64,000 nt of DNA from Megalobrama amblycephala (lineage: Eukaryota; Chordata; Actinopteri; Cypriniformes; Xenocyprididae): positions 48,800,691 through 48,864,690 of the forward strand of contig NC_063045.1 in the NCBI RefSeq assembly GCF_018812025.1. The letters run 5' to 3'. Under the pieces are notes generated by a model, which was given only the letters and a program-made list of their open reading frames with translations, was not told where the DNA came from and ran no database searches. Position 1 is the first letter of the stretch; the number at the start of each line of letters is the position of its first letter. Made by a program: the position numbers and the translations under genes. Of the stretch, positions 57,573 to 64,000 are shown piece after piece.

Positions 57573-57864
57573 GACACGACCACAACGCAGCCCTGAAGTA
57601 TCAGCAGAGATCGAGTCGACTAGATAATCCATTGTGAAGACATCATCAACACGACAGCCAGTGCCACAGTTCCTCAACAGACCGACCACACCGGCGTGAT
57701 GAATACGATCCTCAACTGGACACGACCACAACGCAACCCTGAAGTATCAGCAGAGATCGAGTCAACTAGATCATCCATTGTGAAGGCCTCATCGACACGA
57801 CAGCCAGTAGCACAGTTCCTCAACAAACCGTCCATACCAGCGTGATAAATACGATCCTCAACTG
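57573..57864 (+). repeat. 146-bp tandem duplication in L2 3' UTR
   Basis: gacacgaccacaacgcagcc starts at 57573 and again as gacacgaccacaacgcaacc at 57719. The two 146-bp copies are colinear with scattered substitutions (for example agataatcc versus agatcatcc). Confidence 0.92.
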
Positions 57865-58737
57865 GATGGAACTGAAATAAATACTTTGATTGTTGCGATC
57901 CTATCAGACTTATGATAGCAACCTGATTCGTAACAAAGCACTGTTCGCCAGAGGAGAACTGGCCCCCCGACTAAGCCTGGTTTCTCCATTTTAACACCTA
58001 TTTGCCACCTGATGTCACCTGTTGGAGTTTGGGTTCCTTGCTGCTGTCGCCTTTGGCTTGCTTAGTTGGGGACACTTGACATTTCACTTGACATTTGATA
58101 TTCAACAGTATTCTTGACATTTTTTCAACAGTGCTTTGATCTGCCTGCATTGACACTATTCTTTAAGAGCTGCTGTGCAGCAAAAATTATGTACCAGTTA
58201 TCAATGTAAAGCTGCTTTGACACAATCTGCATTGTAAAAAGCGCTATATAAATAAAGGTGACTTGACTTGACTTGACTCTCACACTACATGTGCTGGTCA
58301 TATAATTAGAATATCATAAAAAAGTTGACTTATTTCACTAATTCCATTCAAAAAGTGAAACTTGTATATTATATTCATTCATTACACACAGACTGATATA
58401 TTTCAAATGTTTATTTCTTTTAATTTTGATGATTATAACTGACAACTAAGGAAAATCCCAAATTCAGTATCTCAGAAAGTTAGAATATTGTGAAAAGGTT
58501 CAATATTGAAGACACCTGGTGCCACAATCTAATCAGCTAATTAACTCAAAACACCTGCAAAGACCTTTAAATGGTCTCTCAGTCTAGTTCTGTAGGCTAC
58601 ACAATCATGGGGAAGACTGCTGACTTGACAGTTGTCCAAAAGAAGACCACTGACACCTTGCACAAGGAGGACAAGACACAAAAGGTCATTGCAAAAGAGG
58701 CTGGCTGTTCACAGAGCTCTGTGTCCAAACACATTAA

Positions 58738-60255
58738 CCCTCAGGGGTCTGAGGATTTTTGGGGCCCTTGAGAAGTTTTGACATGCCCTGACATTTGTGC
58801 TTTTTTCAGTTGTTCATAAACATGTTAAAAGAAAAAGTGTCATTACACTGTATTCAGCACAAACTAGGCTACAATAATATGTGAGGAACATGTATGTACA
58901 TGTTTGAATTTTTGAAGGAATAACGTTTATGCGTGGTTATTGAAAAAACAAAAAACTTAAGTCATTGAAATAAAGCCAAAAAATATATATTAAATCTGTG
59001 TTCACAAGACTTCTAGGTATTGGAGGTTGTAGACTAGAGTTTTTCTTCAAAATGAGGTAAAAATTATGCTGCCTGCTTGTTCATATAAAACAATAGAGAG
59101 ATTAAAATTTTCTAAAACATCTTTGGTCAAGAAACACAATATGCATGGAGGCGTGAATCATCATGAATAATGGGTGATTCTCACATGAGAAGACAAAAGA
59201 ATCGCATAATGGCCTCTAATGACCTGCATAAATAATGAGCTCTTTCAGACAGGTAAGCTGTGAAAAAACCCTCTGTTGATCATGTCTCAAAGCTCATCAT
59301 GGTGTAAATCAAACATACTGAAAAAACAGCAATACTGTGAAATATTATTACAATTTAAAATAATGGTATTCTATTATATTCTTTAAAATATAATGCATTT
59401 CTGTGATGCAAAGTGTCTGAACAGTTATGTTACCTCTATGGCATTTCATATAGGGTTTTAGCTTAAAAGCATGCACATTTGGAGAAATATTGATGGATTC
59501 TCATATGTTTGTCAATTTTCTATACAGAGGAGTAATATTATTTATTCAGTATTTATTGACATCACTATGAACGCTGGATACTATTTTCAATTCATACTTG
59601 CAGCTGGAGGGCTCTATGTGCACCTTTAGTCCACAAGTTCATCAAAAGAAGAACAGGAACCAGGAACTAATGGCATGTCTTCTAGAGGTCCTCTAACCAT
59701 GGCTTTAACATCCAGATAAACACTTTTCAAGACAATAAATACACGATTGAGACGATGAATGCATGCATTGCCTCAGAATTTGCCTCTGAATAGCGCTCGC
59801 TCCGTGTGCGTGGCCGCATTAGCGGATAATGAGCTGAATCACCGACTTCTGATATGGCTCTCTTTTCATACAGATTACACAGTATTTTTGTTTTAGATTT
59901 GACTTACACGATTTAAAACCTGACATTTCAGCGTTTTTTTTAGACAGAAGTCTCATTTTTTTTTGTGATTAGTATTCACTAAGTTACAGTTCATTTTCTG
60001 AGAACTATCAGATTGGACTTCGTTCAGAGGGAGACGAGAGATCACGCATCATGTTAGTTTTCTTTATTTTGCAAAAAGCACAACATTTTGTTTTTACTCT
60101 GAGTGTACACAAATAAAAGAAGATATTCCATAGATTAAAATGGTGTATAGCTCTTAATTGTATGTGCAACATTGACAGAGTATTTTGAGTCTCTTTCACA
60201 CTGGTTAGAAAAAAAACGCAGTGGTCACGCCGGCGTGACCGCCGACCCGAGGGAG
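58738..60255. mobile_element. piggyBac-type MITE with TTAA duplication
   Basis: TTAA (58734-58737) and TTAA (60256-60259) flank a 1518-bp block whose ends ccctcaggggtctgagg and ccgacccgagggag are imperfect inverted repeats. Tc1 sequence is continuous across it (cacattaatagag). No transposase is encoded. The block 59350-60255 matches, in reverse, the truncated copy at 29275-30095. Confidence 0.88.
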
Positions 60256-60563
60256 TTAATAGAGAGGTGAAGGGAAGGAAAAGATGTGGTAGAAAAAAAG
60301 TGTACAAGCAATAGGGATAACCGCACCCTGGAGAGGATTGTGAAATAAAACCCATTCAAAAATGTGGGGGAGATTCACAAAGAGTGGACTGCAGCTGGAG
60401 TCAGTGCTTCAAGAACCACTACGCACAGACGTATGCAAGACATGGGTTTCAGCTGTCGCATTCCTTGTGTCAAGCCACTCTTGAACAACAGACAGCATCA
60501 GAAGTGTCTCGTCTGGGCTAAAGACAAAAAGGACTGGACTGCTGCTGAGTGGTCCAAAGTTAT

Positions 60564-60995
60564 TGTGGCGAGCAGGGTGGGCGAGAGCCGTTAGGGAAAG
60601 GCGCGAGGCTGGTGACGCGAGAGATAATGAGCTTCACCCGCAAGGCGCACTGGCCTTGAGTCTCTCACGGAGGAGCTCCGGAAGCATAAAAGGAGGAGCG
60701 ACGACAGTGAAGGATGAGAGAGGACCAGGCCTGGATATTATTTTATGTTTTATTATGCTTGTGTGGCCGGCAGGGTCTGCGAGGGTCTGCCGGCATTACT
60801 TTCGTTTTGTATTTGTTTATTTTGGTATTAAAGTTTGTTTGAATGTTCGCCGGTTCCCGCCTTCTTCTTTTATGCTTCCGGAGTTCCTCCATGAGAGACT
60901 CAAGGCCGGTGGGCCTTGCAGGTGGAGCTCATTATCTTTCACGTCACTGGCCTCGAGCCATTCCCTCACGGCTCTCGCCCGCCTTGCTCGCCACA
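60564..60995. mobile_element. 432-bp palindromic element with 5-bp target duplication
   Basis: It begins TGTGGCGAGCAGGGTGGGCG and ends in the complement CGCCCGCCTTGCTCGCCACA, with GTTAT at both sides (60559-60563 and 60996-61000). The inverted arms extend about 135 bp each (aatgagcttcacccgcaagg with ccttgcaggtggagctcatt; ctccggaagcataaaa with ttttatgcttccggag). Each arm carries a TATA-like cataaaag. There is no coding capacity. The TG...CA ends and 5-bp duplication resemble an LTR or long terminal repeat of unknown type, while the arms suggest a fold-back transposon. Confidence 0.85.
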
Positions 60996-61805
60996 GTTAT
61001 GTTCTCTGATGAAAGTAAATTTTACATTTCCCAGAGTCTGGAGGAAGAGAGGAGAGGCACACAATCCACGTTGCTCGAGGTCCAGTGTAAAGTTTCCACA
61101 GTCAGTGATGGTTTGGGGTGCCATGTCATCTGCTGGTGTTGGTCCACTGTGTTAAGTCAACGCAGCCGTATACCAGGAAGTTTTAGAGCACTTCATACTT
61201 ACTGCTGCTGACCAACTTTATGGAGATGCAGATTTAATTTTCCAACAGGACTTGGCACCTACACATAGTGCCAAAGCTACCGGTACCTGGTTTAAGGACC
61301 ATGGTATCCCTGTTCTTAATTGGCCAGCAAACTCGCCTGACCTTAACCCCATAGAAAGTCTATGGGGTATTGTGAAGAGGAAGATGCGATATGCCAGACC
61401 CAACAATGCAGAAGAGCTGAAAGCCACTATGAGAGCAACCTGGTCTCTCATAACACCTGAGCAGTGCCACAGACTGATCGACTCCATGCCACGCCACATT
61501 GCTGCAGTAATTCAGGCAAAAGGAGCCCCAACTAAGTATTGAGTGCTGTACATGCTCATACTTTTCATGTTCATACTTTTCATTTGGCCAAGATTTCTAA
61601 AAATCCTTTCTTTGTATTGGTCTTAAGTAATATTCTAATTTTCTTAGATACTGAATTTGGGATTTTCCTTAGTTGTCAATTATGATCATCAAAATTAAAA
61701 GAAATAAACATTTAAAATATATCAGTCTGTTTGTAATGAATGAATACAATATACAGGTTTCACTTTTTGAATGGAATGATATTCTAATTATATGACCAGC
61801 ACCTG

Positions 61806-61939
61806 TATATCCTGAACTCTCTCTGTCTGCCGCCTGCCTCGACCATTGCCTGTCCCTGTTTACGTCTCTGCCTTGTTGATACTGTTCTTAATAAAAAGCT
61901 GCAAATCAATCCCCACTCCGTTGACTCTTTCTCTGTTAG
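61806..61939 (+). repeat. 3' LTR of gypsy A, distal fragment
   Basis: tatcctgaactctctctgtc through ataaaaagctgcaaatcaat and ccccactccgttgactc matches the 5' LTR at about 39825-39995. It is the right end of the gypsy element that hosts the nest. The proximal part of this LTR lies at about 53642-53724. Confidence 0.88.
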
Positions 61940-63204
61940 GACGATTCTAAGGGCCCATGCACTTTTGGGGCCCCCAGAGATCGGTTTTAGTAGTACTATT
62001 AGTAATTTAATAGAAGTTATAAATGTATAATCTACCAAATAATTAAAAATAAAACAAAATGACTTCTTATTTCTGCATTTTCCGGCAAAATGATCCCCCC
62101 CATTCACTGGTTTCGTCCCGTCCTACATAGTGCAGGACTAGAGTAGTGTTTCCCAACCAATCCACTGCACCGCGCACTAATGTGCCACAGACAGCTTGTC
62201 AGCTGTGCCGTGGTAAATGATAAAATTCTTAAAAAATAAATGCTACAAATAAGAATCATCGCGCTGTCCAGACAAAACCTTATCTCTTTATTTCTTCATT
62301 GTTTTATAAAATTAATGCTAAGGTCATCCTTTATGTCTGTATATGGGTTTTACAAATATTTAACCAATAAAAAGCATTTAAAAGAGGTTGTGACTAAACC
62401 TCATAACTCCATTGGCTCCTCAAACTGTCAGTCAAAACTCATATAACTCCGCCACGCCTGCCCGCGCATAGTTTGGAGTCAGTGATCTCTGCTTCTTTGC
62501 AGTGCGAGGGTAAATAAAGAACTGATGTTTTCGTAAGTACAGTGTTTTCTTTACTCAAGAAACATAAAGGATAAAGGATAACGTTTTTTTTTTGTTTTGT
62601 TTTGTTTTGTCTAGTTGAAGCATTTTGTCCTGTGCATAGCGCTTCATCATATGAGATTTTAATCATGAGATTTCAACAAGACTGAGCGCAACAATAAACT
62701 TTATATACTGTACGATGATGAAAACATAATGCAATGCACTTACTACCTCAGATGTGACTGTTTCAGTGAGAGACAAAATATCTGGTCAAAAACCTCGTAA
62801 CTCAATTTAAACTTGATTTTCATAAAATGTTAATGTTATATGACATGTGCAAGTCTGCTATATAATAGCTATATAAAGCCACAACACCAACTTCAATGAC
62901 AGTGTTTAATTAAATATGAGTTTTAAATTTAAAGCAATGATATGTAAATTTTACATTTTATCATATCATTATTGTGTTCATATTTGACTTAAGCTCAAGT
63001 TAAGCATTAAATGTGAGTACTACATTTAATACAATAGTTTTATATGCATTTTGCAGCAATGTGTGTTTGTGCAGTTTTGTTTTATTTTTTTGTTTTTTAC
63101 ACTGGAATAGAGTCACTTTGTGAGATATAAGATGATAAACTGTCAAATTAGAGATGTCTTCGAGTTTGACGAAGGTTGTCAAAAATGAAAAGAGAGGTTA
63201 TGAG

Positions 63205-63246
<42 letters not shown>

Positions 63247-63640
63247 CCTTTGCTGTAATGTTAGCTCTAGTTGTCTCTAGTGTCTAATTGTTTATTACAA
63301 GTCACTGTTGCAGTGTATTTCATATTGCACTTTGTTCATGTTTAATATAATGTATGTTCAACCATTGTTTAAGAATGTTAAATTTTCTATGAATATCTGT
63401 ACTGTATTTGTCTAAATACGTTTACATTTTAATAATTCATCTGCTAGCTATAGCCATTGTAGGTCTCTGACTAAAATCTGATACCTAGTGGTCAAAACCA
63501 AAAGCAAAAGTAATAGTTCAGTATTAGTAAATGTAGACAAAGACTTTTGGTTGGCTTGTATGTTTGGTGCGGAATGGGTTGGGTAGGGACCCCAACCTCA
63601 TTTTCTTTCATAGGGCCCAAAATTGCTAGCTGCGCCCCTG
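61940..63640. other. Intergenic, no gene seen
   Basis: AT-rich DNA with scattered small frames lacking motifs. A (GA)n run lies at 63208-63243. The phrase agggcccaaaattgctagct near 63610 and ctaagggcccatgcac near 61946 may be transposon-end remnants but do not form a convincing pair. Confidence 0.45.
63208..63243. repeat. (GA)n microsatellite
   Basis: About 36 bp of uninterrupted GA dinucleotides. Confidence 0.97.
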
Positions 63641-64000
63641 CTTGCACGTCTGGTAATGCTTGCAAAATTGTCTTATATTTTATAATATTTTAAAAAAATT
63701 GTATTATATTTTACTTATTTTATTTATTATTATAAAATGAATTATTTTTAGAGCATTTCACTTACCATTTAAGGTTTTTGTTATATGATTTTCCCACTTC
63801 GAGTGTTATGGAGTTGCTGTCTTTGCATTATCCCTCTGGGAGATTATATTGTTGTTACAAAAATGAACACAAAAACAAACAGACTAATTAGTGACACTTA
63901 AGACAATTAGTTATACCATCAATAATCTCACATTAGTGACGCAAAAAACACTAATGAATGTCTCTTCTCTCAAGACTCTTAGATAATGGAGGTTCTTTCC
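63641..64000 (+). repeat. Odorant-receptor segmental duplication, copy 3 (left part)
   Basis: From ttgcacgtctggtaatgctt to the window end the sequence is colinear with 21567-21928 (copy 1) and about 36493-36855 (copy 2). It has ttctctcaagactcttagat like copy 1 but tattattataaaatgaatta like copy 2, so it is a separate third copy. By alignment a receptor start codon is expected about 340 bp past the right edge. Confidence 0.9.

Larger units (their letters stand above)
53725..58277 (+). mobile_element. L2-type LINE with esterase-type ORF1
   Basis: A near-full-length element inserted in the gypsy 3' LTR. It has a 5' UTR with an imperfect duplication (cgctgcctcgctgctggtgg and cgctgcctcgttgctggtag, 53733-53786), ORF1 (53927-54904), ORF2 remnants (55078-57411), a 3' UTR with a 146-bp tandem duplication, and the L2-type 3' end (cgctatataaataaaggtga plus a short CTTGA/ACTTG tail). 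ORF2 has lost two internal blocks. The 5' boundary is approximate. Confidence 0.9.
58610..61542 (+). pseudogene. Tc1 transposase in three pieces
   Basis: Piece 1 (58610-58737): MGKTADLTVVQKKTTDTLHK and EAGCSQSSVSKHIN, the first helix-turn-helix. Piece 2 (60260-60563): the second DNA-binding and linker region with THRRMQDMGFSCRIPCVKPL and CLVWAKDKKDW. Piece 3 (60996-61542): the catalytic region with SDESKFYI (first Asp), QQDLAPTHSAKA (second Asp) and NSPDLNPIESLWGIVKRKMR (catalytic Glu), ending at TGA 61540-61542. A DD34E-type core is recognisable. Besides the two insertions there is a TAA near 60346 and frameshifts around 60290 and 61060-61170, so it is inactive. Confidence 0.88.
58288..61805 (+). 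mobile_element. Tc1-type DNA transposon, interrupted twice
   Basis: The terminal repeats begin catgtgctggtcatataatt after TA (58286-58287) and end aattatatgaccagcacctg before TA (61806-61807); the arms remain similar for over 200 bp. It lies directly after the L2 tail in remnant gypsy 3' LTR sequence (ctctcacacta). LTR sequence between that point and gtatcctgaactc is missing on the right side, so part of the LTR was deleted. Transposase is split by a piggyBac-type MITE and a 432-bp palindromic element. Confidence 0.93.
39571..61939 (+). mobile_element. Ty3/gypsy retrotransposon A, host of the nested complex
   Basis: A decayed chromodomain-type fish gypsy element whose parts are, in order: 5' LTR (39571 to about 39995, start truncated), gag first half (to 40483), gag second half (from 51593), pol remnants (51940-53500), 3' end with start of the 3' LTR (about 53500-53724), and the end of the 3' LTR (61806-61939). 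All intervening sequence is younger elements. Direct support comes from the two LTR ends, which share ttgatactgttcttaataaa followed by aagctgcaaat and ccccactccgttgactct, and from gag continuing exactly in frame across the mariner insertion. Protease and most of the RT core are absent. Confidence 0.88.

Noticed and set aside
60563..61211. Frames of 148 and 122 codons near the Tc1 centre
   Set aside because: They combine the palindromic element with out-of-phase Tc1 transposase and do not represent a protein.

Overview
The window is vertebrate nuclear DNA, almost certainly from a cyprinid-type teleost. It is AT-rich and intron/repeat-like, with GATA, GT, AT and GA microsatellites and a V-SINE of the HE1/DANA type. 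It also holds several MITE families typical of zebrafish relatives, DIRS, Ngaro, L2, Tc1 and Ty3/gypsy elements, and odorant-receptor genes. The species cannot be fixed from sequence alone. Only three host genes are supported: a single-exon trophoblast-glycoprotein (TPBG/5T4/Waif1) family gene at 11.65-12.69 kb and two near-identical intronless odorant receptors at 22.27-23.24 and 37.20-38.17 kb, all on the + strand. No rRNA, CRISPR or functional tRNA gene is seen.

Layout. 1-2.66 kb is the end of a ~220-bp satellite whose units carry a tRNA-like block on the - strand, arranged in ~595-bp higher-order units. 2.66-11.4 kb is AT-rich intergenic DNA with three MITEs and an L2 tail. 11.4-14.2 kb is the TPBG-family gene with a short upstream ORF and a palindrome in its 3' region. 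14.9-19.2 kb holds more transposon relics and simple repeats. 19.7-24.1 kb and 34.2-39.2 kb are two copies of a segmental duplication, each carrying one odorant receptor. A third copy begins at 63.64 kb and runs off the right edge, predicting a third receptor gene about 340 bp beyond the window. Copy 1 received a DIRS retrotransposon (24.1-29.06 kb) and a MITE after duplication; copy 2 received a Harbinger-like MITE whose empty site is preserved in copy 1.

39.57-61.94 kb is a ~22-kb nest of mobile elements inside one decayed Ty3/gypsy retrotransposon. Its gag is split at a TA by a Tc1/mariner element. That mariner is split by a 6.1-kb Ngaro-type tyrosine-recombinase retrotransposon, a 1.6-kb hAT-type element, a putative solo LTR and an inverted gypsy fragment. 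The gypsy integrase is split by a 265-bp hAT MITE. The 3' LTR is split by a 4.5-kb L2 LINE and a 3.5-kb Tc1, and this Tc1 contains a piggyBac-type MITE and a 432-bp palindromic element. Target-site duplications allow most of the insertion order to be read directly.

The host genes do not form a pathway. The window reads as a receptor cluster expanding by local duplication, with heavy transposon load. The most unusual items are the readable multi-level nest, the Ngaro element with its complete A1...B1-A2-B2 repeats and a 14-copy hairpin minisatellite, the tRNA-like satellite, and the 432-bp palindrome with a 5-bp target duplication. Family assignments rest on recognised motifs, not on database searches.
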